Shown here one piece after another: positions 8,005-16,756 of a stretch of 64,000 nt of DNA. The stretch is from an uncultured Bacteroidales bacterium (GTDB lineage Bacteria > Bacteroidota > Bacteroidia > Bacteroidales > UBA932): the NCBI GenBank assembly GCA_946403855.1, contig CAMJBH010000004.1, positions 1 to 64,000 of the forward strand. Direction: 5' to 3'. The notes under the pieces were generated by a model. It worked only from the letters and a program-made list of their open reading frames with translations, did no database searches and was not told the origin of the DNA. How positions within the stretch are numbered: position 1 is the first letter of the stretch; every line of letters starts with the position of its first letter. The position numbers and the translations under genes are program-made.

Positions 8005-9402
8005 ATGTCAAGACACAAAGTATTATTGTTCATATTTTCGGTTTACGCCCTCCTCGCTGGCATTTGTTTTCTGGTTCCGGAAGACGGTTTCAGCATTGCC
8101 GGAGCGACTCTTAACTTCCCCACTATCAAAGAGGCAACGGCATCTTTGCTGCCTTCTGAGCCCAAGGCCGCTGAGCCCAGTCCAGAAGAGCTTCTGGAAC
8201 AGCGCATGGCGGCCATAAAGCAGGTGGAGCAAGACAGGTTCCAATCCTATTTTGAAGAGAATCCCGCCCGTATCCATTTCCCCCAAGGAGACGTGACCAG
8301 ATTCGACCGTTATTTCAGGTCCCTGGACAACGCCGGCAAGAAAAAGGTCCGAATTCTCCACTACGGCGACAGCCAGCTTGAGGAAGACCGTATTTCTTCG
8401 ACCATAAGGGCCGGACTGCAAGCTAAATTCGGCGGCGGCGGTCCCGGACTTCTTCCCTTCGGACGTCCCTACTACACTTTGTGCGTTTCCGAGTCTTCCA
8501 ACGCCAACCTGAACCGCTATCTTGTGTTCGGCGAAGGGTCCAGGCGCAGCAACGGACGCTACGGCATCATGGGCCAGTGTGCGAGAATGGACACAAGCGT
8601 CTATACAACCGTGAGTTCCGTCAAGAGCAACAAGACCCCGAGCCGCTACTTCAACAGGCTCACCCTCATGGCAGGCAACATCAGCGGCACACTTAACCTG
8701 AAATGCAACGGCAAACAATACAAACTCACTGCCTCCGCCGACCCTTCCGCAGTCGGACGTATCGTAGTTGATTTGCCCGACAGCAGCACCAGCGTACGTT
8801 TTTCCACTTGGGGAAGCGCTGATATCTATGGCATCCAGCTCGACGACACCCTTGGAGTGAGTCTGGACAACATCCCCATGAGAGGTTGTTCCGGAACCAT
8901 CTTCACGCACATGAACTCCGCGCAGGTGAAAGACTATGTCGATACCGAAAACGTACAGTTCATAATCATGCAGTTCGGAGGCAATTCCATGCCTTTCCGC
9001 AAGACTCCGAAGGCAATATCTGAATATAAGTCTTCGATAGAAAAACAGATACGCCACGTCCACAGCCTGGCTCCCAATGCCGCCATATTGTTCATCGGCC
9101 CGTCCGACATGTCGGTCAACGTGAAAGGAAAGATGGTCACATACCCGCACCTGCCGATGATGGTGGATTCACTCAAGGCCGCTGCAAACAACGCCGGCGC
9201 CGCTTATTGGGACCTCTACCAGGCCATGGGAGGCGAAGGCTCAATGGTGAAATGGGTAAAGGCAAGGCCCTCGCTGGCCGGTACCGACTATGTCCATTTT
9301 ACTCCCCGTGGAGCAGAAGCGATGGGCAATATGCTTTTCGAGTCTCTGATGCTGTATTACGACTACTACGAATGGCGTAAAAAAGGCGGTGCCAAGCAAT
9401 GA
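8005..9402 (+). CDS. SGNH-fold protein partnered with an MBOAT acyltransferase
   Basis: 465 aa with an N-terminal membrane anchor (residues 5-23) and a likely periplasmic domain. SGNH/GDSL motifs are visible: block I LHYGDSQLEED with Ser123, a QFGGNS segment carrying the Gly and Asn, and block V DYVHFTPRG with Asp428 and His431. Proteins of this fold next to MBOAT acyltransferases commonly add or remove acetyl groups on extracellular polysaccharide, as in alginate or peptidoglycan O-acetylation. It overlaps the next gene by 4 nt (ATGA), so it is co-translated with a second SGNH protein and the MBOAT. The polysaccharide substrate cannot be told from the sequence. Confidence 0.85.
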   Translation: MSRHKVLLFIFSVYALLAGICFLVPEDGFSIAGATLNFPTIKEATASLLPSEPKAAEPSPEELLEQRMAAIKQVEQDRFQSYFEENPARIHFPQGDVTRFDRYFRSLDNAGKKKVRILHYGDSQLEEDRISSTIRAGLQAKFGGGGPGLLPFGRPYYTLCVSESSNANLNRYLVFGEGSRRSNGRYGIMGQCARMDTSVYTTVSSVKSNKTPSRYFNRLTLMAGNISGTLNLKCNGKQYKLTASADPSAVGRIVVDLPDSSTSVRFSTWGSADIYGIQLDDTLGVSLDNIPMRGCSGTIFTHMNSAQVKDYVDTENVQFIIMQFGGNSMPFRKTPKAISEYKSSIEKQIRHVHSLAPNAAILFIGPSDMSVNVKGKMVTYPHLPMMVDSLKAAANNAGAAYWDLYQAMGGEGSMVKWVKARPSLAGTDYVHFTPRGAEAMGNMLFESLMLYYDYYEWRKKGGAKQ

Positions 9403-10586
9403 AAAGACTTGTCAGCATCTTCTTTTCACTATTGTGCGGCGTCCTGGCAAACGCGCAGTTTACGCCCGTTCCGGCCGACAGCTCCGTGCTGCGCTTCCCA
9501 GGCGGGAAGGAACGCATGGAGCGTTTCGCATCCAGGCTCAGGGCCTGCAAAGAATCGCCTGACAGCAGCATAACCATCTGGCATATAGGAGGATCGCATG
9601 TACAGGCAGGATGGTTCACCTCCCGCATAAGGCATAACTTCGACTCCCTAGGTCATTACCCCACGGGAGGCAGAGGTTTCATCTTCCCCTATCCTCTGGC
9701 ACAAACCAACTTTGACAAGTCCTTCCGAGTGGGTTACACCGGAGAATGGACGGGCAGCCTGAGTTCGAGGCCCAACCGGAAGATGCCGGTACAGCCTGGT
9801 TTCGGCGTCATGGGCATCGCCGCTTACACTGCAGACACAACAGCCTCGTTCAGTCTCAGGCTCTCCTGCGGATGTTCCGGCATCCACATCCTGGGATCTG
9901 CATCCGATGCTCCGTATGTAATAGCCGGAGCAGACACGCTGCATTGTGTCAGGGACACGGTATTCAACGGTTTCGTGGCCGACTTCCCTGCTGAGGCGGA
10001 CAGCATTCTTGTGGAGCCCCGCCTCAAAGAAGGGCAGTATTTCATGGTCACCGGAATACTACCGGAAGATGGCCGCAAAGGCGTCCATTACGTCTCTACC
10101 GGAGTCAATGGTGCCCGCACCACCACATGGATCGAAAGATGCCCCGAATTCAAACGGGAGATGACGGCTATCAAGCCCGACCTGGCCATTCTCGGGCTCG
10201 GCATCAATGATTCGGCGTGCCCGGCAAGCGACTTCAAACCGGAACGCTTCAAAGACAACTACCGTCGTCTGATATCTCTGATCTTGGAGCAGTCCCCCGA
10301 TTGTCTCCTTGTGTTCATCACCAACAACGACTCCTGGCGATGGAGCCGCAGACGCATGGTGCACAACGACAATGGCAGTTCCGTCAAGGACGCCATGTTC
10401 GAACTGGCCAAAGAATATGACGGAGCCGTATGGGACCTGTTCTCGCTCATGGGCGGCAACCTCAGCGCAGAAGCATGGAGAGAAGCCGGACTGATGAAAA
10501 AAGACAGGCTGCACTTTACCAGGGAAGGTTACGAGATGCTGGGCGATTTATTGTACGGAGCCCTTATCAGGGAATGTGAAGAATAA
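9399..10586 (+). CDS. Second SGNH-like periplasmic protein
   Basis: 395 aa with a signal peptide ending ANAQ (residues 1-20). The block I segment reads WHIGGSHVQAG: Ser66 is present but the usual Asp of GDS is Gly. The Gly-x-Asn-Asp block (LGLGINDSA) and block V (DRLHFTREG, Asp369 and His372) are present, so the catalytic residues appear complete apart from the altered GDS. It is a distant paralogue of the gene just upstream and overlaps it by 4 nt. It ends 6 bp before the MBOAT gene. A role in acyl transfer to, or removal from, a surface glycan is inferred. Confidence 0.82.
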   Translation: MKRLVSIFFSLLCGVLANAQFTPVPADSSVLRFPGGKERMERFASRLRACKESPDSSITIWHIGGSHVQAGWFTSRIRHNFDSLGHYPTGGRGFIFPYPLAQTNFDKSFRVGYTGEWTGSLSSRPNRKMPVQPGFGVMGIAAYTADTTASFSLRLSCGCSGIHILGSASDAPYVIAGADTLHCVRDTVFNGFVADFPAEADSILVEPRLKEGQYFMVTGILPEDGRKGVHYVSTGVNGARTTTWIERCPEFKREMTAIKPDLAILGLGINDSACPASDFKPERFKDNYRRLISLILEQSPDCLLVFITNNDSWRWSRRRMVHNDNGSSVKDAMFELAKEYDGAVWDLFSLMGGNLSAEAWREAGLMKKDRLHFTREGYEMLGDLLYGALIRECEE

Positions 10587-10592
10587 GCACTG

Positions 10593-12530
10593 ATGGAAAA
10601 ACTGTTCGCCTTTGACCCTTCGTCTCCGCTGATTTTTACCCAGTTCTATTTCTGGGCTTTCTTCGGCGTCGTATATGCAATATTCGCTTTGGTTGGCAGC
10701 AGGAAGCACATGCGCAACGCGTTCTTGTTCTTCGCAAGCCTGTTCTTCTATTACAAAACAAGCGGACTCTCGATACTCATTCTGCTGTTCGTCATCTGTT
10801 CCGACTTCTTCATTGCCAAACGCATGTCGCATTGCGAGAAAGGCGGAGCCCGAAGGCGTTTCTGGCTGATTCTGAGCGTCTGCATCGACCTTAGCCTCCT
10901 GTGCTATTTCAAATACGCATATTTTCTTGCAGATGTGTGGCACAGCCTCACAGGCACCGAAATCCACGTAACGGACGTGTTTGCCCAGCTGGGCAACATG
11001 ATCAGCGGCAGCGAACGGTTCGATGTCGATAAGATAGTGCTTCCAGTAGGTATTTCGTTCTTCATCTTCCAGATAATAAGCTACAGCGTAGATGTTTACA
11101 GGGGCGATGTAAAGCCCGTGAAGAACATCCTCGACTTCGGCTTCTACGTGAGCTTTTTCCCGCAGCTGGTCGCAGGCCCCATCGTTCGTGCCTCTGAATT
11201 CATCCCCCAGCTTTACAAGAGTTTCTCGCTCAGCCGGCGACAGTTCGGAGTTGCCGTTTTCTGGATCCTGAACGGTCTGGCCAAGAAAATCATCTTGAGC
11301 GACTACATAGCCGTCAATTTCATAGACCGCGTGTTCGACAATCCCCTGCTGTTCACCGGTTTCGAGAATCTGGCAGCCCTCTTTGCCTATTCCCTGCAGG
11401 TTTACGCAGATTTCTCCGGCTACACAGACATTGCAATAGGAGTCGCCATGCTGATGGGCTTTTATCTCCCCGTCAACTTCAACTCCCCTTACAAGGCACC
11501 CAATCCCCAGGACTTCTGGAGGCGCTGGCACATGTCGTTGAGCCGCTGGCTCAGGTCTTACCTTTACATCCCCCTGGGAGGAAACAGAAACGCCAGCTTC
11601 GGTACCTACTTCTGGATTGTCCTCTTTGCCCTCATCGCCCTTATTCTTTCGGGCAGCTGGGTCGTGTCTGTCATTCTTGTTGTTGCGGCGGCAGCCATGC
11701 TGCTCCTGGCGCATTTCAACGAGGGCAGCCGCAAAAAACTGTTCTCCAACATCAACCGTTTCATCACCATGCTCTTTGGCGGCATGTGGCACGGCGCAAG
11801 CTGGAATTTCATCATCTGGGGCGGACTTAACGGAATAGGAATGGTCATATACATTCTCTGGAAAGACATGAAATGGGGCATACGCCTGCTGCTCACCGGA
11901 CTGTGCGCAATAGGCCTTGCCGCCATGTGCCGCTTCGAACCCCAGCCCATCTGGAATATCCTTTCCGTATGGATGGCGGTAGTGTTTGCAGGCACTCTGG
12001 TGAGGTTCATCTACCACCTTTTCCGTCCCGATGCAATGGGAGCCCCCTCCGGAGGGATGGACAGTATCCAGATGCGCATAGGAAAGACTCCTGTCAAAGG
12101 ATTCAAGAGGACTACCATCACCACCCGAAGAGATGCCGCCACTGCGTGGCTGGGCACGGTCTGGGCAATCGCTCAAACCTTTACCTTCATAACATTCACC
12201 AGACTGTTCTTCCGCAGCGGGTCCAACCTCGATCCCGCAACCGCCAACCAGGTGGCATGGGAGACAGCCCGCAACATGGTCAGCCAGATAGGTTCCGCCT
12301 GGGATACTTCGGTTATTCCCGCCATTTGCGCCGGCTATTGGAAAGTATTCGCCCTAGTTGTGGCAGGAATGGTTATCCACCTTCTGCCGGCAAGGTTCAA
12401 ACGGCGCTACCGCATTGGATTTGCATCGCTTCCGCTGCCTGTCATGGCCATAGCCGCGGCACTTATAGTATTCCTGTTATATCAGTTTGTAACCGCTGAT
12501 ACACAGCCGTTTATATATTTCCAATTCTAG
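10593..12530 (+). CDS. MBOAT-family O-acyltransferase (AlgI-like)
   Basis: 645 aa integral membrane protein with many hydrophobic segments. The family core is clear: PVGISFFIFQIISY, FFPQLVAGPI, YADFSGYTDIAIGVAMLMGF, FWRRWHMSLSRWL (His313) and the catalytic GGMWHGASWNFIIWG (His400). Such proteins move acyl groups across the membrane and hand them to periplasmic SGNH partners, which here are the two genes immediately upstream. The C-terminal 200 residues after the core add further membrane segments and a polar loop (about residues 470-520), longer than in AlgI itself. The gene is the third of a tight operon. Confidence 0.92.
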   Translation: MEKLFAFDPSSPLIFTQFYFWAFFGVVYAIFALVGSRKHMRNAFLFFASLFFYYKTSGLSILILLFVICSDFFIAKRMSHCEKGGARRRFWLILSVCIDLSLLCYFKYAYFLADVWHSLTGTEIHVTDVFAQLGNMISGSERFDVDKIVLPVGISFFIFQIISYSVDVYRGDVKPVKNILDFGFYVSFFPQLVAGPIVRASEFIPQLYKSFSLSRRQFGVAVFWILNGLAKKIILSDYIAVNFIDRVFDNPLLFTGFENLAALFAYSLQVYADFSGYTDIAIGVAMLMGFYLPVNFNSPYKAPNPQDFWRRWHMSLSRWLRSYLYIPLGGNRNASFGTYFWIVLFALIALILSGSWVVSVILVVAAAAMLLLAHFNEGSRKKLFSNINRFITMLFGGMWHGASWNFIIWGGLNGIGMVIYILWKDMKWGIRLLLTGLCAIGLAAMCRFEPQPIWNILSVWMAVVFAGTLVRFIYHLFRPDAMGAPSGGMDSIQMRIGKTPVKGFKRTTITTRRDAATAWLGTVWAIAQTFTFITFTRLFFRSGSNLDPATANQVAWETARNMVSQIGSAWDTSVIPAICAGYWKVFALVVAGMVIHLLPARFKRRYRIGFASLPLPVMAIAAALIVFLLYQFVTADTQPFIYFQF

Positions 12531-12536
12531 AAGTGG

Positions 12537-13016
12537 ATGAGTAAAGCCGGAGCCGAAAAGACCAATGCAGCCAGGTTGCTGGATGCAGCCGGGATACAGT
12601 ACAGCCTGATTCCGTATGAGGTTGACGAAGACCATCTTGACGCCGGGCATGTTGCCGCCAGCCTAGGTGAGGACGTAGACAGGGTATTCAAGACTCTGGT
12701 CCTGCGCGGCGACAAAACCGGGCCCTTCGTTTGCGTCATTCCCGGCTCGCTGGAAGTTGACCTCAAACTAGCCGCCCGCATATCCGGCAACAAAAACTGC
12801 GCGATGATCCACGTCAAAGAGCTCCTGCCGCTCACCGGTTACATTCGCGGCGGATGTTCCCCAATAGGCATGAAGAAGGCCTTCCCCACCTTCATTCACG
12901 AAAGCGCATTGATGCACGACAGTATCTTCATCAGCGCCGGAGTCCGGGGACTTCAGCTATGCATAGCACCTGACGATCTATTCTCTTTCACCGGAGCGGG
13001 CATCTATCCCCTCTAA
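12537..13016 (+). CDS. ybaK: Cys-tRNA(Pro) deacylase, YbaK/EbsC family
   Basis: 159 aa, the family's normal length. It has the YbaK fold signatures: an N-terminal helix (TNAARLLDAAGIQY), the DRVFKTLVLRGD strand-turn with the conserved Lys, CVIPGSLEVDLKLAA, and the GGCSPIGMKK motif near residue 105 that forms the substrate pocket. YbaK hydrolyses cysteine mischarged on tRNA-Pro. It starts 6 bp after the MBOAT gene and ends one base from the convergent btuB stop. The operon link to glycan acylation is probably just read-through. Confidence 0.92.
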   Translation: MSKAGAEKTNAARLLDAAGIQYSLIPYEVDEDHLDAGHVAASLGEDVDRVFKTLVLRGDKTGPFVCVIPGSLEVDLKLAARISGNKNCAMIHVKELLPLTGYIRGGCSPIGMKKAFPTFIHESALMHDSIFISAGVRGLQLCIAPDDLFSFTGAGIYPL

Positions 13017-13017
13017 T

Positions 13018-14961
13018 TCAGAAGCTGAATTCTGCGTTCAGCATTATTGAACGTCCGGGCATGGGGTATGCCTGCACAATCTGATATCGCGCATCGAATA
13101 CATTCGAACAACGGAGAGACAGCTTCAGCTGAGGCCCCTCTGCATTTTTGCCGAGGAGGAAAAGACGTTCCAGCGCCACATCGCTCGTCGTCCACGATGG
13201 CACCAGATAATCCTGAGTATTGGCACTGCGTGACCATTTGCGGCCGCTGTAAGCAGTATCCCAACTCAGAGTCCACTGCTTCCAGGACAGCACGGCATAC
13301 ACGGAGCCGCTGTGCAGCGGGATATACGGAATCTGGTTCCCGAAGGTCTGACTGCCCGGAACGCTGCGGTCCACGGCCCTTTGAAAAGAGTAGCGAAGCG
13401 AGGCCGAGGCCGACCAGTTCCGTCCCGACCTCGAAGCCCGGGCACTTAAATCCAGTCCCGTCACATGCACCAGGCCAATGTTCAGCATTGTCCAGCGAAA
13501 CTGCGAGACGGTGGGAATAGCAACTATCTTGTCCGTGACTCTGTTGAAGTACGGCGATAGCCTGAACTGGGCAGAGGCGCCCGCGTCTTCCCAATGCAAC
13601 CTGAAATCCGACCCCAGCTGCAGGGCCGATTCCGGCTTCAATGCGGAGTTGCCGATAAGGGTGTAATAGAGGTCGTTAAACGACGGCAGACGGCAGCTTT
13701 GCTTGACAAAAGCATCCGCCTCCAGCCATGGCAGAACTTCCCAGGCCATGCTCAAAGACGGCATCCAGGCATCTCTCCATGCATTGTCTCTGCTCCATGC
13801 TCCGGGACGAATCTCCGAGTAGCTGTCGTATGCACCCATGTAGGCCAGATGCGCAGCCGTCCTGAATTTCCCGCGTTCCATGCGCACGGCCAAAGCACCC
13901 GTGAATAAGACCCGCCTCGGCGAAGAAGACATTTGAGCATCATGCTCCAGCCCATTGCCCTGAAGGTCGGTAGCCAGATCCGCCGACCAGAAAGGCCCCA
14001 GCTGCGCAGTCTGGGCCAGAGAAATGTATGCAGAATGCTGCCGGTAATGCAAGTCATACGGAAGAGCCATGGGGTTCAGTTCCGGATGGGTAGAATAGTG
14101 GGTGTAATTATAGGAATACTTGCCTCTCAGCGCTGTGGAATAAGATTCCGACCAGTCCTGGACCCAAGATGCCTGCACCATACAGTCCTGGTCTGCCTGC
14201 CTTTCGGCACTGAACGGGAAAGCGGCTGCACGTCTTATGACCGGACCGGGGAATCCCCTTTCCGACCCGTAGCTGTATAAATGCAGCCGCCATTCTCCGC
14301 CGTCCAGCCGGCCCATAAGCTGAGCTTCTGCCCTGAGGCTCCGTATATCAGCATTTTCCCGGACAAGAGTCGTGTCGAAATACGGATACTCATAACGTCC
14401 TCCGCTGTACAAGAATTCCGCCGAAGAACGGATAGCCAAGCCTCCTTTGAGCTTATGCCACTCGACCGAAGGATTAACAGTAGAAAACGATCCCGTACGC
14501 AGTTTGAGGCGGAGTAAGTCGGATTCGGGGCGCAAGGTCTCCAGATGGACAGATGCACCCGAGGCATATTCTCTGGCCGTTTGCAGACGCACCGACTTAG
14601 AGGCATTGAAAAGCGATACCGTCCCGAAACCGTCAGTCGAAAAGCGGCTCAGATCGACCTGCATATTCTGGGCGTTGTCTATCTGGATACCGTCAATGAA
14701 AACGCCCGTATGCTCACTGCCCAAGCTGCGCACATTGATTGTCTTGAGTCCGCCTGCGCCGCCATAGTCTTTGACTTGCACACCGGTGAAATTGCGCAGT
14801 ACATCAGCAAGCTGCCACGGAACCGCCTTCGCTTTGGAGAGCTTAGTCTCTTCCGTCGCTCTCACAACTGGTCGGTCCTTGACTCCCCGCACATGGGCGG
14901 CACTGAGCGTATCGCCAGTGTCTGACAATAGTAAGGTGCTAAGCAGCAGGGCGGTAAGCAT
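13018..14961 (-). CDS. btuB: TonB-dependent cobalamin receptor BtuB
   Basis: 647 aa outer-membrane receptor. A short signal region is followed by a plug domain (VPWQLADVLRNFTGVQVKDY, then GGLKTINVRSLGSEHTGVFI) and a long beta-barrel ending in Phe (NAEFSF). There is no carboxypeptidase-like N-terminal extension, as expected for BtuB rather than SusC. Its specificity comes mainly from context: it lies 3 bp after a beta-propeller surface lipoprotein and both sit behind a cobalamin riboswitch. The inner-membrane transporter BtuCDF is not in the window. Confidence 0.88.
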   Translation of the reverse strand: MLTALLLSTLLLSDTGDTLSAAHVRGVKDRPVVRATEETKLSKAKAVPWQLADVLRNFTGVQVKDYGGAGGLKTINVRSLGSEHTGVFIDGIQIDNAQNMQVDLSRFSTDGFGTVSLFNASKSVRLQTAREYASGASVHLETLRPESDLLRLKLRTGSFSTVNPSVEWHKLKGGLAIRSSAEFLYSGGRYEYPYFDTTLVRENADIRSLRAEAQLMGRLDGGEWRLHLYSYGSERGFPGPVIRRAAAFPFSAERQADQDCMVQASWVQDWSESYSTALRGKYSYNYTHYSTHPELNPMALPYDLHYRQHSAYISLAQTAQLGPFWSADLATDLQGNGLEHDAQMSSSPRRVLFTGALAVRMERGKFRTAAHLAYMGAYDSYSEIRPGAWSRDNAWRDAWMPSLSMAWEVLPWLEADAFVKQSCRLPSFNDLYYTLIGNSALKPESALQLGSDFRLHWEDAGASAQFRLSPYFNRVTDKIVAIPTVSQFRWTMLNIGLVHVTGLDLSARASRSGRNWSASASLRYSFQRAVDRSVPGSQTFGNQIPYIPLHSGSVYAVLSWKQWTLSWDTAYSGRKWSRSANTQDYLVPSWTTSDVALERLFLLGKNAEGPQLKLSLRCSNVFDARYQIVQAYPMPGRSIMLNAEFSF

Positions 14962-14964
14962 GTT

Positions 14965-16185
14965 TTACCAGATGGCGAAATGCCCGGGGCAGACTCCTGC
15001 AGTGACGTTCCAGAGCTTAGTACCGTCAGAGAGGTCGTATGCGCTCACAGTGCCCGGATTGAAATAATCTCCGGCATCGCACACAAACATATAATCGCCG
15101 TTTTTACCAGCCAAAACGGTGAGCCCGTAAGGAACGCCTGACAGGATTAAAGGCCACAACTTGACTTCCCCCTTTCCGGAAGCCGCATCGCTTGTGGAAT
15201 AAGACCACAAAGAATAAGAGTGTGCCGACCCCCAGCTGAATTCGTCGGGAGTTCCGATGCAGTAAACCGTATCACCGCATATACAGGAGCAGCTTACATT
15301 AAGGGCTTCCGGTTTCACAGCAGAATCCGCCCCTATCCGCCATGAGCGAGAGGGATCCGACGCCCTGAAAGCATACATGCCTGAATGGACATCCCAGTAA
15401 TTACCGAAACTGCTCACGTAGATCATGCCCTTGCCGTCGGCATACACGTTCTTCAGATTCACCTGCACTTCAACTGTGCCGTCCAGCTTGAATGATGACG
15501 CATCGATTATGCTCACGGTGTTGTCGTATGAGTACAGAGGAGGAAGCTGGCTAGAAATGCCTCCGGAGTTCGCAACATAAAGCTTTCCGTCATAAAAGGC
15601 TATTCCCTCAGGCTGGTAGCCCACTTCCACGGAGCCGGCCAGGGCTTTGGTTGCCAGGTCTATACGGTACACCCGGCCCTTGGGGTTATTGGAATCTGTA
15701 ATGGAATAGTTGCCGTCTTTGTCGTAAGTTCCGTTAGCATAGGCTCCCGCCCAAGAAGTTACATAGGCGTATTTGTCATCGAATGCTATATTGCGTGGCA
15801 TGGGAACCTCAATTGCCGCAAGTTCTTTTTCGTCCTCGGCCGAGACCACTTGCACAATGCCGGAATTATTTACGGCTATCCACAGCTCATTGCCGATGAC
15901 GGCTATGTCGTTCCCTACATCGCCCAGGCCTCCAGCGACATCGGGATTCATTTTCCGGAAGGCTCCTCGGACGTAACAACCATCAGAAAAGCGCAGGAAA
16001 TCGAGACTTGAATTGTTTGAGCCATAGCCTCCTTCGTTCAGAACGAACAGTTTACTGCCACAGTCGGAATAAGCTTCCACCTCCACTTTGTCACCATCCA
16101 GCAAAATATCCCTGGACGGTTCAAGGTCTTTTGTACACGCGAAAGCAAAAGCAGCCGTGCACAGAAAAAGCAATGCTTTTTTCAT
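14965..16185 (-). CDS. btuG: Surface beta-propeller lipoprotein, BtuG-like cobalamin binder
   Basis: 406 aa. The lipobox FAFACT (Cys17) predicts lipidation. The rest is a YncE-like beta-propeller with repeated segments such as LFVLNEGGYGSNNSSLDF, LWIAVNNSGIVQVV, AYVTSW, LYVANSGG and YDNTVSIIDASSF. In Bacteroides, BtuG is a surface-exposed seven-bladed propeller that captures vitamin B12 with very high affinity and passes it to BtuB. Here the gene is directly behind a cobalamin riboswitch and 3 bp before the TonB receptor gene, which matches that arrangement. The name therefore rests on fold plus context; ligand contacts cannot be checked by eye. Confidence 0.85.
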   Translation of the reverse strand: MKKALLFLCTAAFAFACTKDLEPSRDILLDGDKVEVEAYSDCGSKLFVLNEGGYGSNNSSLDFLRFSDGCYVRGAFRKMNPDVAGGLGDVGNDIAVIGNELWIAVNNSGIVQVVSAEDEKELAAIEVPMPRNIAFDDKYAYVTSWAGAYANGTYDKDGNYSITDSNNPKGRVYRIDLATKALAGSVEVGYQPEGIAFYDGKLYVANSGGISSQLPPLYSYDNTVSIIDASSFKLDGTVEVQVNLKNVYADGKGMIYVSSFGNYWDVHSGMYAFRASDPSRSWRIGADSAVKPEALNVSCSCICGDTVYCIGTPDEFSWGSAHSYSLWSYSTSDAASGKGEVKLWPLILSGVPYGLTVLAGKNGDYMFVCDAGDYFNPGTVSAYDLSDGTKLWNVTAGVCPGHFAIW

Positions 16186-16234
16186 ATTTAAGCGTTTTTA
16201 CCGGGACTTGCCCCCGAGCCCCTCTGTTAAACTT

Positions 16235-16389
16235 GTTTGCGGCAGGTCTTCTGACTTCTCCCGACGCAGGCCTTCTCGGAGCGTCCGCTCCAATGGCATA
16301 GAATGCGCCGTTGTGGATGATACAGCTGCGGGCACAGTTCCGGATTCACACCGGCTTCCCTTTTAATGCTCTCCCGGGCAACCGCAAAC
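16235..16389 (-). promoter_or_regulatory. Cobalamin riboswitch
   Basis: Read on the minus strand. The P1 arms GTTTGCGG (16389-16382) and CCGCAAAC (16242-16235) pair. Conserved core pieces follow in order: AGGGAAGCCGGTGTGAATCC, GGAACTGTGCCCGC, a B12 box GCCATTG (consensus GCCACTG, one change, 16291-16297) and GTCAGAAGACCTGCC at the 3' side. The aptamer ends 49 nt before the btuG start. In Bacteroidota this class switches off expression when B12 is bound. No T-run follows it, so control is probably at translation initiation. Confidence 0.95.
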
Positions 16390-16393
16390 CGCA

Positions 16394-16424
16394 CAAAGAT
16401 ACAAAACGAATAGGGTTCAAACAA
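16394..16424 (-). promoter_or_regulatory. Promoter of the cobalamin riboswitch-btuGB unit
   Basis: On the minus strand, TTG (16424-16422) is followed after 20 bp by TATCTTTG (16401-16394), a full Bacteroidota -33/-7 pair. Transcription would start at about the first base of the riboswitch P1 stem. Confidence 0.8.
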
Positions 16425-16452
16425 AAAAAATGGACCGTCTCCGGTCCATTTT
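16423..16452 (-). terminator. Intrinsic terminator of the tRNA operon
   Basis: On the minus strand the stem TGGACCG / CGGTCCA, extended by flanking A/T pairs, is followed by a run of eight T. It lies just after tRNA-Val and directly before the riboswitch promoter. Confidence 0.85.
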
Positions 16453-16456
16453 GATG

Positions 16457-16531
16457 TGAGAACAGACAGATTTGAACTGTCGACCTCTTGCCTGTCAAGC
16501 AAGCGCTCTAAACCAACTGAGCTATGCCCTC
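16457..16531 (-). tRNA. tRNA-Val (GAC)
   Basis: 75 nt. Acceptor GAGGGCA / TGTTCTC, D-arm GCTC / GAGC, anticodon stem CTTGC / GCAAG with loop TTGACAG (anticodon GAC), T-arm GACAG-TTCAAAT-CTGTC. Discriminator A; CCA is not encoded. Last gene of a three-tRNA operon. Confidence 0.9.
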
Positions 16532-16538
16532 AGACTAG

Positions 16539-16611
16539 TGCTCCCTTAGGGGCTCGAACCCTAGACACCCTGATTAAGAGTCAGGTGCTCTACCAACTGA
16601 GCTAAGGAAGC
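16539..16611 (-). tRNA. tRNA-Lys (CTT)
   Basis: 73 nt. Acceptor GCTTCCT / AGGGAGC, D-arm GCTC / GAGC, anticodon stem CCTGA / TCAGG with loop CTCTTAA (anticodon CTT), T-arm TAGGG-TTCGAGC-CCCTA. CCA is not encoded. Confidence 0.93.
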
Positions 16612-16627
16612 AAGATTTCAATTTTTG

Positions 16628-16700
16628 TGACCCGTTCGGGGCTCGAACCCGAGACCCCCACATTAAAAGTGTGATGCTCTACCAACTGAGCTAACGAGTC
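16628..16700 (-). tRNA. tRNA-Lys (TTT)
   Basis: 73 nt. Acceptor GACTCGT / ACGGGTC, D-arm GCTC / GAGC, anticodon loop CTTTTAA (anticodon TTT), T-arm TCGGG-TTCGAGC-CCCGA. CCA is not encoded. First gene of the tRNA operon, 20 nt from its -7 box. Confidence 0.93.
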
Positions 16701-16720
16701 CTCCTCCGTGTTTGGGATTG

Positions 16721-16750
16721 CAAAGATAGAATCTTTTCCGGAATCTGCAA
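16721..16750 (-). promoter_or_regulatory. Promoter of the tRNA-Lys/Lys/Val operon
   Basis: On the minus strand TTG (16750-16748) and TATCTTTG (16728-16721) are separated by exactly 19 bp. This is the best match to the Bacteroidota -33/-7 consensus in the window. Confidence 0.85.
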
Positions 16751-16756
16751 AATTTT

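Noticed and set aside
10548..12176. 542-codon open frame on the minus strand opposite the MBOAT gene
   Set aside because: Shadow frame. Composition is His/Glu/Asp-rich without membrane segments or motifs; the plus strand encodes a clear MBOAT protein.
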